A program made the translations under genes and the position numbers. The notes beneath the pieces were generated by a model. The model saw only the letters and a program-made list of their open reading frames with translations. It had not been told where the DNA came from and did no database searches. Shown piece after piece: positions 15,493-23,631 of a DNA stretch of 51,066 nucleotides. Position 1 is the stretch's first letter; every line of letters begins with the position of its first letter. Source of the DNA: a virus. The stretch is taken from positions 1 through 51,066 of the IMG/VR virus record IMGVR_UViG_3300031578_005720. One strand, given 5' to 3'.

Positions 15493-16179
15493 ATGTTCGG
15501 AAATCACAGCAGCAAGCAAAGTAACAGGCTGATCTGGACGGTCGTTGCGCTGGTAGCTGCGTACATCTCACTGCAAGTGTTCGCAGATATCATGGCGACG
15601 AAGATGGTAACGGTCTGGAAGTACGTCGTTCCAGGCGGCACGTTGGTATACGCCTTCACGTTCACAGTACGTGACCTCGTACACAAGAAGCTGGGCAAGC
15701 GATGGGCCCAAGCGTGCATCGTGGTCGCCGGCGCAGTGAACGTCTGCATGGCGCTTTTCTTCCTGTGGCTTGTGAAGATGCCCTTCCCGCCCTTCTGGGC
15801 GAACCAGGAAGCCCTCACGGCCATACTGCAGCAAGTTCCGCGGATCGTGTTGGCTAGTATCGCCGCCGAGATGGTGAGTGAGTTCGTCGACACAGAAGTT
15901 TACCAACTGGTCTGGAAGAAGCTGGGCAGGCGTTACCAGTGGGCACGCGTAGCGGCTAGCAACGGCGTCAGTGCGCCCTTAGACAGTATTGTCTTCGCCC
16001 TGCTTGCGTTCGGCGGCGTATTTCCGACCGCTGCGCTCGTGGAGATGATCATAGGCCAAGTACTGCTGAAGTGGCTGATTGGTCTGATCTCACTACCAAC
16101 GATCTACCTCGTCAAAGAGGGGAAGGGAGTGGAGGTAATCAATGTTGAATGTCGAAAAGCAGCTTGCTGCACAGATTGA
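15493..16179 (+). CDS. yhhQ: Queuosine-precursor transporter, YhhQ/VUT family
   Basis: The product of about 228 aa is a polytopic membrane protein with roughly six hydrophobic segments. It has the family's features: a first helix followed by SLQVFADIMATKMV, a conserved TFTVRDLVHKKLGK loop, IAAEMVSEFVDTEVY and SNGVSAPLDSIVFALLAF. Members import preQ0, preQ1 or related bases. The ATG at 15493 is chosen because GGAGGG lies seven bases upstream; an earlier ATG at 15436 overlaps the primase stop and would add a polar tail. Phage copies occur with 7-deazaguanine genes, which fits the que and dpdA genes nearby. Confidence 0.88.
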   Translation: MFGNHSSKQSNRLIWTVVALVAAYISLQVFADIMATKMVTVWKYVVPGGTLVYAFTFTVRDLVHKKLGKRWAQACIVVAGAVNVCMALFFLWLVKMPFPPFWANQEALTAILQQVPRIVLASIAAEMVSEFVDTEVYQLVWKKLGRRYQWARVAASNGVSAPLDSIVFALLAFGGVFPTAALVEMIIGQVLLKWLIGLISLPTIYLVKEGKGVEVINVECRKAACCTD

Positions 16180-16501
16180 GGCAGCGTTCGAGGAGTCAAG
16201 ACAAGCCCTCATGGTTTCCGCAGACGTACTGTGGAAGGGTAAGGGTGAGGCATACGACACCGAGGTGAGCATCGTGCAGCGCCTCCCGCTCGGGGAGATG
16301 AGCCTCGTGCATGAGCTCGTTAAGAAGACGCGGCGCCTACAGGGTGAGTTCGCCACTGGCGTACTCGAGTCCCTGATGTCGGAGACGGTTGAGGAGCAAC
16401 TCCTGGACGTCGCCAACTACGCAATCGCACTCGCCGCGTACATGAGAGTCACAAAGAGGCTGTCCGAAGTGACTCTCCAGCTTAAGAAGACTACTACGTA
16501 G
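16142..16501 (+). CDS. DUF1599 / nucleotide-modification-associated domain protein
   Basis: The 119-aa helical protein resembles DUF1599 (Nmad1): a helix with VLWKGKGEAYD, then HELVKKTRRLQG, then VEEQLLDVANYAIALAAY. The Glu and Asp of EEQLLDVANY match the MazG-like metal site. The domain is found beside DNA-base-modification genes in phages. It lies between the precursor transporter and the DpdA-like gene, which fits that link. It overlaps the transporter gene by 38 bases and has GGAGG before its ATG. Its exact reaction is unknown. Confidence 0.68.
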   Translation: MLNVEKQLAAQIEAAFEESRQALMVSADVLWKGKGEAYDTEVSIVQRLPLGEMSLVHELVKKTRRLQGEFATGVLESLMSETVEEQLLDVANYAIALAAYMRVTKRLSEVTLQLKKTTT

Positions 16502-16510
16502 CCACACTGT

Positions 16511-16544
16511 GTGTAGGCTGTACTCACCGGGGTACAGCCTACAC
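16511..16544 (+). promoter_or_regulatory. 13-bp perfect hairpin before the dpdA ribosome binding site
   Basis: GTGTAGGCTGTAC at 16511-16523 pairs perfectly with GTACAGCCTACAC at 16532-16544, with an eight-base loop. The stem ends three bases before the AGGAG of the DpdA-like gene. There is no U-tract. It could be an attenuator, an RNA processing or stability element, or a translation control. Confidence 0.55.
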
Positions 16545-16560
16545 TCCAGGAGACAAACAC

Positions 16561-17334
16561 ATGAAGGCCGCAATTATTGCGCCTACCGCAATGCTCGAGA
16601 GGTACTCGACGCTTACGGACACCCACCTCGCTCTCGCACACCTTGTGCTTAGCAATAAGACGTACAGGGAGTTCTACAAGGGACGCGCTGCAAAGGGGGA
16701 CTTCGTCACTGTTGATAACTCCCTAATTGAGCTGGGGGAGCCACTGCCCTTGGAAGACGTAATTAGGGCTGCTAAGATGATAGATGCCCAGGAGATCGTC
16801 CTGCCGGATGTCTTCGCGAACTGCGTGGAGACCCTCAAGGTTACCATGGCCGCATATAGAGAGATTGTGGCGTCACCTGACCTCACGCGCTTCAAGTGGA
16901 TGGCTGTGCCACAGGGAAGAAACGCCCTGGGCTGGTTCTACAGCTATTGGGTGTTCAGCAAGCTTCCCGAGATCACCACGATCGGCATCGCGAAGCACAC
17001 GGAAAGGTTTAGCAAGGGAGGCCGGCCAGCACTACTGGGTGCGCTCGCAACAACCGAGTCCTTGGCGGTTGAGAAAGCTCACCACCTCTTGGGTTGCTGG
17101 AGCAACCCGACTGAGGTCCTCAAGTGCTCCAAGCGCTTCAGGTGGCTGCGGAGCGTAGACTCGAGCATCGCAGTGCTTGCCGGTCTCGAAGGTAAGCCTT
17201 TCCCCGACCCCATTCGTGGTATCGAGTTCGAACGGCCGGAGAAACCGATGGACTTTGACGCAGTAGACGACCCACACCCAAACATCACAATGAGGAACGT
17301 AAAGCTCTTCATCAGGTGGAGCAGAGGAGTATAA
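16561..17334 (+). CDS. dpdA: DpdA-like 7-deazaguanine DNA transglycosylase (TGT superfamily)
   Basis: The 257-aa product looks like the TGT-like barrel of phage DpdA. Such enzymes swap guanine in DNA for preQ0 or preQ1, as TGT does in tRNA. Candidate active-site residues are D52 in VDNSLIELGE, D83 in IVLPDVF and D200 in RSVDSSIAV; AVPQG at 115-119 and HLLGCW at 175-180 match conserved strand ends of the barrel. It lacks the C-terminal zinc domain of bacterial TGT, as expected for DpdA. With queC, queD, queE, folE and a precursor transporter in the same genome, DNA modification is the most economical role. AGGAG lies eight bases upstream of the ATG. Confidence 0.8.
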   Translation: MKAAIIAPTAMLERYSTLTDTHLALAHLVLSNKTYREFYKGRAAKGDFVTVDNSLIELGEPLPLEDVIRAAKMIDAQEIVLPDVFANCVETLKVTMAAYREIVASPDLTRFKWMAVPQGRNALGWFYSYWVFSKLPEITTIGIAKHTERFSKGGRPALLGALATTESLAVEKAHHLLGCWSNPTEVLKCSKRFRWLRSVDSSIAVLAGLEGKPFPDPIRGIEFERPEKPMDFDAVDDPHPNITMRNVKLFIRWSRGV

Positions 17335-17338
17335 TAAG

Positions 17339-19642
17339 ATGGTCAAGTTACCGCACGCGCGTTGTGGTAGTTGTCCTCTAAAAGACACGCCTCTAGTACC
17401 CGGCGAAGGTCCTGTGAAAGCAGAGTTCGTTCTGGTAGGAGAGGCCCCAGGTCGCGAAGAGGCAAGCGCCCGTAGACCTTTTGTAGGACAGGCAGGCAAG
17501 CTGCTGGATAAGATTCTTGTTGGTCTGGGAATTGATCGCGAGGAGCTGTACATAACAAATGCCATCGCATGTGGCGGTACGACGACGACATACAAGGAAG
17601 CCGCACCCTACTGTCGTGACCGATTGTTAGCGGAGATTGACGGTCGCAAGCCACGTGTCGTAGTAACCTTAGGAAACTTACCCACCAGCGTACTTCTAGG
17701 CCCGAGCTATGCGACAGGCGTTACGAACTACCGGGGCAAGTTTGTAATGCACGATGCCCTCAACTGCTGGGTGTTGCCAACGCTTCACCCAGCCGCTGTG
17801 CTACGCAGGCCGAGTACGTTCGACGACTTGTGTGCAGACTTACAGAAGGCGTTTACTACAACGGAATACGAACCGAAGCCGTTTAAGTGGTACGTCTGTC
17901 AGACGGGGCAAAACGCCCTCGTTGTACTTGACCACATCTACGACAAGGAGACGGAGGTCGTCTTCGATCTCGAGACATCAGGCTTCAACAGGCAGGAAGA
18001 TGACATCCTATGTTTGGTCCTCTGTTGGCGTTCGGACCTAAGCTACGTCATTCCACAGGGGGTACTGGAGCAACCTGCTGTGCAAGCGCGCTTGTGCACC
18101 CTTATGGTGGAGCGCCCCGACATCAAGTGGATCGGGCACAGCGCAAAGTTCGACGCAGAGTTCCTGAAGAGCCGTTACGGCTTCCGTCCTGTGATCTACT
18201 TCGACACACTTTTGGCACACTACTGCACAGAGGAGCGGAGCGGTACGCACGACCTCAAGAGCATTGCGGCGAACCTCTTCAACGCACCCGACTGGGAAGG
18301 AGACCTAAAGCAGCACCTCAAGAAGCCGCGTACAGACTCATATAGTATGCTCCCGAAGGGTGTGCTGTATAAGTATGCCGCACACGACGGAATCTACACG
18401 TACCTTCTGTATCGCCATTTCCAGGGGGTTCTGGCTAAGGAGCCTAAGCTCAAGAAACTACATGACGATCTCCTCGTACCAGCGGCCAATGCGCTCGTGG
18501 ACATCGAGCTCTATGGAGTGCGTGTCGATCCTGCACACCTCAAGCAGTTGGAGAAGGACTACGCTAGAGATATCGAGGACTTGGGAGCACAGCTGGAGGT
18601 CGCTGTCGGTAGGCCAATCAATGCGAACTCCCCGAAGCAGGTCGCTGAGTACCTGTACGACGAGTTACAGCTGCCCCAACCCTTCGGGCGTACAACAAAA
18701 AAGGAAGCAATGGAGATTCTCGCTCCAATGCACCCTGTGCCGCAGATGATCGTCGATATTCGGCATGCAAAGAAGATGCTCAAGACATACGTTATTGGTC
18801 TGCAGGAGCTTGCAGACAAGCACGACCGTGTACACACGTCGTTCCTCCTTCATGGCACGACGACAGGAAGGCTGTCCTCCCGTGGCCCGAACCTCCAGAA
18901 CATTCCGCGTGGGCAGAAGTTACGTGACTGTTTCATTGCCTCAGAAGGACACACCCTAATCGATTGCGACTATGGTCAGCTTGAGTATCGCATTCTGGCT
19001 GTGCTTGGTAACGACGAGTACATGCTCAAGTGTTTCCGTGAAGGTCGAGACTTCCACACGGAAACTGCACTCCTCTTCTTCGGGGAAAACCACACAAGTG
19101 AAGACCGAATGATCGCTAAGATGGTGAACTTCGGTATTGCCTATGGACGCGGCGCAGCAAGTATGGCTGCTGACCGTAACCTGAACATGACATTCCGTGA
19201 GGCACAGGCGTTTCTACGTAGTCTATTCGACCAACGTCCTGGCGTAGCGCGATATACGCGGGAGACACCCAAGAAAGCATTCACCACTGGAGTACTCGAG
19301 AGCTTCTTCGGGCGCAAGCGTCGCTTCGGTCTTGTCTCTGGGGTCAACATGAAGGAAGTCAAGACCCAGGCGCTCAACTTCCCAATACAGAGCCTGGCGT
19401 CGGACATCACACTCATGTCGCTGCTCTACCTACATGATACTCTGGAGCACGCACGTATCCTGTTGACCGTTCACGACAGTATCCTGCTCGAAGCTCCCGA
19501 TGAACACGTGTATACCGAGGCATCACGTATCAAGAAGGTAATGGAACTGATTCCACGGAAGCGCTTCAGCGATGTCGTCGATTTCCCGGTCGATATAAAA
19601 GTCGGTAAATCATGGGGGAACATGTCAGAATGGGCTCCCTAA
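17339..19642 (+). CDS. polA: Uracil-DNA glycosylase / family A DNA polymerase fusion
   Basis: The 767-aa protein has three parts. Residues 1-175 are a family 4 uracil-DNA glycosylase: C9, C12, C78 and C92 for an Fe-S cluster, GEAPG at 34-38, RPFVGQAGKLL, and HP at 150-151. Residues 200-360 are a 3'-5' exonuclease: FDLETSG with D210 and E212, GHSAKFD with D272, and YAAHD with Y346 and D350. Residues 370-767 are the polymerase: TGRLSS, motif A DYGQLEYRI with D544, motif B KMVNFGIAYG with K594 and F598, and motif C TVHDSI with D713. All catalytic residues seem intact, so it is the likely replicative polymerase with built-in uracil detection. Confidence 0.95.
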   Translation: MVKLPHARCGSCPLKDTPLVPGEGPVKAEFVLVGEAPGREEASARRPFVGQAGKLLDKILVGLGIDREELYITNAIACGGTTTTYKEAAPYCRDRLLAEIDGRKPRVVVTLGNLPTSVLLGPSYATGVTNYRGKFVMHDALNCWVLPTLHPAAVLRRPSTFDDLCADLQKAFTTTEYEPKPFKWYVCQTGQNALVVLDHIYDKETEVVFDLETSGFNRQEDDILCLVLCWRSDLSYVIPQGVLEQPAVQARLCTLMVERPDIKWIGHSAKFDAEFLKSRYGFRPVIYFDTLLAHYCTEERSGTHDLKSIAANLFNAPDWEGDLKQHLKKPRTDSYSMLPKGVLYKYAAHDGIYTYLLYRHFQGVLAKEPKLKKLHDDLLVPAANALVDIELYGVRVDPAHLKQLEKDYARDIEDLGAQLEVAVGRPINANSPKQVAEYLYDELQLPQPFGRTTKKEAMEILAPMHPVPQMIVDIRHAKKMLKTYVIGLQELADKHDRVHTSFLLHGTTTGRLSSRGPNLQNIPRGQKLRDCFIASEGHTLIDCDYGQLEYRILAVLGNDEYMLKCFREGRDFHTETALLFFGENHTSEDRMIAKMVNFGIAYGRGAASMAADRNLNMTFREAQAFLRSLFDQRPGVARYTRETPKKAFTTGVLESFFGRKRRFGLVSGVNMKEVKTQALNFPIQSLASDITLMSLLYLHDTLEHARILLTVHDSILLEAPDEHVYTEASRIKKVMELIPRKRFSDVVDFPVDIKVGKSWGNMSEWAP

Positions 19643-20205
19643 AACGTTGTAGTAAGTGTAAGGAAACGAAGCCGCATACGGACTTCCACAAGAACCGCTG
19701 CACCTTGGACGGGCTGCAGGACTGGTGTAAGACATGCTTCCGCAAGGGTCAGCAGACGAAAAAAGGACGCGAACGTCAGTGGCGTGCAAACCACTCAGAG
19801 AAGGGGCGCGCTACACATGAGCGCTACCTAGGTTCCGAGAAGGACAAAGTAGTCCGTAGGCGCTATGAGGCATCCGAGAAGGGACGTGCTGCACGTAAGC
19901 GTTTCAATGCGACTAAGAAAGGTCGCGCGATGTATCAACGTAGCTGCGCCAAGAGACGTGCGGTGCTTGAGGGTTCTGAAGCGACCTTGACTGCAGAAGA
20001 GTGGTCCGAGATCAGAGCAGAATACAAGTGTTGTCCGTACTGTGGAGAGCTGTTTACGGGGGAGCCCGAGATGGACCATATTGTGCCAATATCAAGAGGG
20101 GGTACACACACGGCAGACAACGTTGTGCCTGCGTGTATGTCCTGTAACAGGAGCAAAAGCGACAAAACCGTAGAGGAATGGCAAGATGGCCAAGAAGCGC
20201 TGTAG
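19630..20205 (+). CDS. HNH endonuclease with zinc finger and 13-residue repeats (second copy)
   Basis: The product of about 191 aa has the same layout as the first HNH protein: an N-terminal finger (KRCSKCKETKPHTDF, WCKTC), five basic 13-residue repeats at residues 40-104 (such as YEASEKGRAARKR), then CPYCG, MDHIVPISRGG and DNVVPACMSCNRSK. The ATG at 19630 is favoured, with GGGGGAA upstream; it overlaps the end of the polymerase gene. HNH genes next to phage DNA polymerase genes are common for homing endonucleases. Confidence 0.88.
   Translation: MGSLKRCSKCKETKPHTDFHKNRCTLDGLQDWCKTCFRKGQQTKKGRERQWRANHSEKGRATHERYLGSEKDKVVRRRYEASEKGRAARKRFNATKKGRAMYQRSCAKRRAVLEGSEATLTAEEWSEIRAEYKCCPYCGELFTGEPEMDHIVPISRGGTHTADNVVPACMSCNRSKSDKTVEEWQDGQEAL
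19747..19941 (+). repeat. Five tandem 39-base units coding 13-residue repeats
   Basis: Units such as ANHSEKGRATHER, YEASEKGRAARKR and FNATKKGRAMYQR follow each other without gaps between the zinc finger and HNH domain. They match the repeats at 633-866 but number five instead of six. Confidence 0.75.
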
Positions 20206-20596
20206 TACCTGTAGGCAAGCAAAACCTCTAAGTGAGTTCCCGCTGGACAGACAGAAACCTGACGGGTATGGGTACATATGTCACGTGTGCAAGAAGGAGA
20301 AGAACGCGTCAGCTGCTGGACGCACCTCAGACAAGTTTCATAAAGCCAAAGCGCGCGCACGTCGTGGGGGTGCACGTAAAATGCGCCTAAACGATCGACA
20401 GTGGAAGAAGATCTGCACAGAAACTACACACTGTCCTCACTGTGGTGGGGAGTTTAGTGACGAGCTCCCACCAACGATCGATCACATTGTACCACTCAAC
20501 CGCGGAGGGCAACACGTGCGAGACAACGTGCAAGCCCTATGTATGTCGTGTAACTCGCGTAAGAAGGACAGCCTTGAGGAGGAGCTATTGAGGTGA
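20186..20596 (+). CDS. HNH endonuclease (third, short form)
   Basis: The 136-aa product has an N-terminal CxxC...CxxC finger (CSTCRQAKPLSEF, CHVCKK), a basic linker without the 13-residue repeats, and an HNH core (HCPHCGGEF, IDHIVPLNRGG, DNVQALCMSCNSRK). It overlaps the previous HNH gene by 20 bases. It is probably another mobile or accessory nuclease. Confidence 0.88.
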   Translation: MAKKRCSTCRQAKPLSEFPLDRQKPDGYGYICHVCKKEKNASAAGRTSDKFHKAKARARRGGARKMRLNDRQWKKICTETTHCPHCGGEFSDELPPTIDHIVPLNRGGQHVRDNVQALCMSCNSRKKDSLEEELLR

Positions 20597-21003
20597 GTGC
20601 GTCACGTTTTGAGGCATACAAACGCTGTTCAGACGCGGGAATGACGCTGAAGGAGGCAGCCAAAGCGCTAGGCATAACGCTATTCACCATGAGGCAGGCA
20701 GCGAAGAAGTACGAGCTCCTCTTCAAGGGATACAATCCGCAACCGCCGCTGGACTTGATAGCGTTAAATAACTCCTACAGAGCTGCTGTGGCTGAAGGCC
20801 TAACGGCCGAGGAAGCTGCGCAGAGGTTTGGAGTGCTCCCGGCCACTGCGCGAAGACGCGCGCATCAGCTAGGAATAAGGTTCGTTGGTCAGCGACAACC
20901 GCTGCTACGGGACTGCGACCGTAGCTGTCCAAACTACGCGGCATGCAAAGAGAACCTCCGACAGTGGGACGGAGTGCTATGTGAGAAAGGAGACCCGCAA
21001 TGA
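20593..21003 (+). CDS. Two-HTH DNA-binding protein with C-terminal cysteines
   Basis: The 136-aa product starts at a GTG in a GTGA overlap. It has two helix-turn-helix-like segments: MTLKEAAKALGITLFTMRQ at about 17-35 and LTAEEAAQRFGVLPATARRR at about 69-88. A possible metal site lies near the C-terminus (CDRSCPNYAAC and a later C). It could be a transcription regulator or a DNA-binding accessory of the neighbouring nucleases. No named family. Confidence 0.65.
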   Translation: MSASRFEAYKRCSDAGMTLKEAAKALGITLFTMRQAAKKYELLFKGYNPQPPLDLIALNNSYRAAVAEGLTAEEAAQRFGVLPATARRRAHQLGIRFVGQRQPLLRDCDRSCPNYAACKENLRQWDGVLCEKGDPQ

Positions 21004-21025
21004 GAGTCGAGCAGGAGGAGAGTAA

Positions 21026-21487
21026 ATGAATACCAAAGCATTCTACATCATCGCTATTGACCCAGGAATTACGACAGGTATTGCCGCTATGGGGTTTGCT
21101 CTTGGGGAGATCTCATGCGCTCGACTTCTCCAGGCAAAAGAGAGTCTTGTAGACCTCGTGGACGCTGTTGCGGCGATCTCGACAGGGATGCCAGTGCGTC
21201 CAAAGGCTTTGGTGATTGAGGACTTCACCCTCCCACATAGAGTCCATGGGCCACAAGAGGCGAAGACCACCCTACTCTACATCGGAGCTCTCACGTACTG
21301 GGCGCTACATGAAGGCCTAGATATCGTCTACATAACGCCAGCTGAGACGAAGGCATTCGGAATGCAGCGCGTTTGTGAGGCCACGGGAATGACTCCGGCA
21401 GAAATGCGTCGTGTGCCACACGCGGCTGATGCCGTCCGTGTAGGCTTAGCGTACTGGTGTAAGTGCTACCGGAAGGGTCATGTCTAG
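21026..21487 (+). CDS. RuvC-like Holliday junction resolvase
   Basis: The 153-aa protein has an RNase H-like RuvC fold: IIAIDPGITTG with D12, ALVIEDF with the second acid, and a C-terminal VPHAADAVRVGL that supplies the HxxD pair. RuvC-type enzymes cut four-way junctions and branched DNA, here probably before packaging. The ATG follows GGAGGAG. Its end overlaps the start of the helicase gene by 8 bases. Confidence 0.82.
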   Translation: MNTKAFYIIAIDPGITTGIAAMGFALGEISCARLLQAKESLVDLVDAVAAISTGMPVRPKALVIEDFTLPHRVHGPQEAKTTLLYIGALTYWALHEGLDIVYITPAETKAFGMQRVCEATGMTPAEMRRVPHAADAVRVGLAYWCKCYRKGHV

Positions 21488-23123
21488 AGCAACCCTAGTA
21501 CCCCTACCAAGTAAATACGACATACGGTACATCGGGGTGCATAATGCACCCCTGATGGCACCGTATGCCGGTTACGACTACAAGGACAGGATGCGTCTAC
21601 CCCCCACACCCATGTCTATAAAGCTATTTCTACAGCACTACCCAGACGGCATTGTGCCTACTGAGTTAGTAGTCTGGGGGGCACAGGAGAAAGTACTACG
21701 TCAGACGCTCCTGGCACTCAGTCAGGATACACGCGGAGATCCTAGGTTTCCTCAGGGTCTCTGGCCCTGGCAGCGCAGCGGTGTACGTGTGATACTGAGG
21801 CAGAAGCATCTACTGCTTGCGGACCAGATGGGTACAGGCAAGACGGTCACTGCGTTGGCAGCTGTTAGGGCATCAGGAGCCCTCCTCCGGCTACCACGAT
21901 CCAAGATACTGATCTTGTGTCCACGGCACAAGGTTCTGGACTGGTGTGAGGCAGCCCGAAAGTGGCTACACGCTGGCGTCCCTATTACGGCTCCCATGAC
22001 ACCTGCGCAACGCAAGGTTGATGTTGTAGGGTTCAAGGAGGGCCTCTTCATCACGAACTGGGAAGCCTTGTGGGCTACGCCAGAGCTACTGAAGCACAAG
22101 TGGACCTGGTTCATTGGTGATGAGGCACACAGGGTAAAGAACCGCAAGGCCAAACGGACAAAGGCTCTGCAGTACCTTAGGCCAGAGTACATGTTGCTTC
22201 TCACTGGTACGCCGGTCGAGCGCGCTGCACATGACCTGTGGGCGCAACTGAAGATTTTGGACCCCGACAGATTTCCTAGCTACTGGGCATGGGCATATCA
22301 GTTCTGCGTGTTCGGCGGGCACCCGCAGTATCCTAAGCCCCTACGCAGTCGTAATCTACCAATGTTATGGGACATACTCCAGCCCCACTACCTGCGTCGC
22401 ACTCGCGAGGAGTGTCTCGGCCTTGACGACCCGCCCATAGAGATCGCTACGGTACAGCTCAGCGCAGCACACCTTGCTGCGTACAATAGGGTAAAGACAA
22501 GTGCGGTTGAAATCCTTGGGCTCGGAAAGGGTATTGGTGCCCGCAAGGCACAAGCACTTTCTCAAGTGGCAGTGCATCCTGATCTGCTCAACCTTGAAGG
22601 GGGCCTCTCCATAGGAGTCGTGGACTATGACACAGGAAAGCTTGCATATTGCGCTGATCTCTGCACTTCAGCAGTTGAAGAAGGAGAACGTCCCGTTGTA
22701 TACTGCGTATACCGACGCAGTGTGGAACTCCTTACCATGCTTCTTGCCAAGAGGGGGCTTAGGGTCGCTTGGTTCTACGGAGGCCACACGACGGAGGATA
22801 TGCATAAGAACGTCGGAGCATTCCGATCGGGCGACGCTGACGTTCTTGTGTCGACCGTAGCTTCAGGGGGTGAGGGCACTGACCTCCCTGAAGCTACGCT
22901 CATGGTCTTCATGACTGTCCCGTGGAGCAGTACGCAGTTCACGCAGGCTGTCTCGCGAATGATGCGCCCCCGTGAAGACCTTCCTGCCGTTGTGCTTCTA
23001 GTAGCACAAGGTACCGTGGATCGTACAATAATCCGTAAGGTTACGGAGAAGGGGGCAAACGTTGACGCAACTATAGTAGCTACAGCCATCATGCAAGAAC
23101 TCTTACAGGAGGGACGAACATGA
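21480..23123 (+). CDS. SNF2-type superfamily 2 helicase/ATPase
   Basis: The 547-aa product has the SF2 motifs in order: WPWQRSGV (Q-like region), DQMGTGKT (Walker A), GDEAHRVKN (DEAH box), LLTGTPVER (motif III), YCVYRRSVELL (start of the second RecA lobe), STVASGGEGTDL (motif V) and QAVSRMMRP (motif VI). The spacing matches phage SNF2-like proteins that move on duplex DNA. It lies next to the resolvase, so branch migration or recombination-dependent replication is plausible. Confidence 0.9.
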   Translation: MSRATLVPLPSKYDIRYIGVHNAPLMAPYAGYDYKDRMRLPPTPMSIKLFLQHYPDGIVPTELVVWGAQEKVLRQTLLALSQDTRGDPRFPQGLWPWQRSGVRVILRQKHLLLADQMGTGKTVTALAAVRASGALLRLPRSKILILCPRHKVLDWCEAARKWLHAGVPITAPMTPAQRKVDVVGFKEGLFITNWEALWATPELLKHKWTWFIGDEAHRVKNRKAKRTKALQYLRPEYMLLLTGTPVERAAHDLWAQLKILDPDRFPSYWAWAYQFCVFGGHPQYPKPLRSRNLPMLWDILQPHYLRRTREECLGLDDPPIEIATVQLSAAHLAAYNRVKTSAVEILGLGKGIGARKAQALSQVAVHPDLLNLEGGLSIGVVDYDTGKLAYCADLCTSAVEEGERPVVYCVYRRSVELLTMLLAKRGLRVAWFYGGHTTEDMHKNVGAFRSGDADVLVSTVASGGEGTDLPEATLMVFMTVPWSSTQFTQAVSRMMRPREDLPAVVLLVAQGTVDRTIIRKVTEKGANVDATIVATAIMQELLQEGRT

Positions 23124-23248
23124 TAGAGATGCGTATTGGGGTGTTCGTTCTATGTATGTTAGGAGCGGTCTTCATCGGCATAACGCTGATGACACTGGCG
23201 ACAGCCATTGGTCGAGGAAATGCGGGGGAGGAGGAGCGGAATGCTTGA
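23120..23248 (+). CDS. Small single-pass membrane protein, 42 aa
   Basis: This short gene starts in an ATGA overlap with the helicase stop. It codes a peptide with one hydrophobic helix (IGVFVLCMLGAVFIGITLM) and an acidic tail. The next gene begins inside it. No family is recognised. Confidence 0.5.
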   Translation: MIEMRIGVFVLCMLGAVFIGITLMTLATAIGRGNAGEEERNA

Positions 23249-23630
23249 TCTAATCGTCGCGGTACTGTGTGCGTACCGCCTTACGCAGCTGGTCGTGTGG
23301 GACGACATCCTAGGTCGTCCGATAGATTGGCTCGCGGAACGTAGTGTGTGGTTCACCGGCCTCGTTAACTGTGCTCACTGCACTGGCGTCTGGTGCAGCA
23401 CACTTACTGTAGGACTACTGTACCTGATGCACATCGGGTGGTGGCCTATCAGGTACGTTCTGTATGTGTTAGGGATCGCTGGTGCTGTTAGCATCATCGA
23501 GCACTTCACGGGGTGGCTCACGCCCCCGTTGCCAGAGATAGAGGATGTAACAGCCCTGAGACACACGCAAAGCTTCCCAGGGGTGTACCAGAGCTCACAT
23601 ATCGAAACCGAGCACATGAAAGGAGACTGA
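23241..23630 (+). CDS. DUF1360-like membrane protein
   Basis: The 129-aa product starts at an ATG after GGAGGAG. It matches the DUF1360 pattern: AYRLTQLVVWDDILGRPIDWL near the N-terminus, then NCAHCTGVWCS (CxxCxxxWC) leading into hydrophobic helices (LTVGLLYLMHIGWW, YVLYVLGIAGAVSII). Family members are small integral membrane proteins of unknown function, found in firmicutes and phages. An earlier start at 23208 would add a charged extension and is not favoured. Confidence 0.7.
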   Translation: MLDLIVAVLCAYRLTQLVVWDDILGRPIDWLAERSVWFTGLVNCAHCTGVWCSTLTVGLLYLMHIGWWPIRYVLYVLGIAGAVSIIEHFTGWLTPPLPEIEDVTALRHTQSFPGVYQSSHIETEHMKGD

Positions 23631-23631
23631 C

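Noticed and set aside
14812-15519. 235-aa minus-strand frame opposite the primase-helicase
   Set aside because: The plus-strand frame has clear primase and helicase motifs; the minus frame has none.
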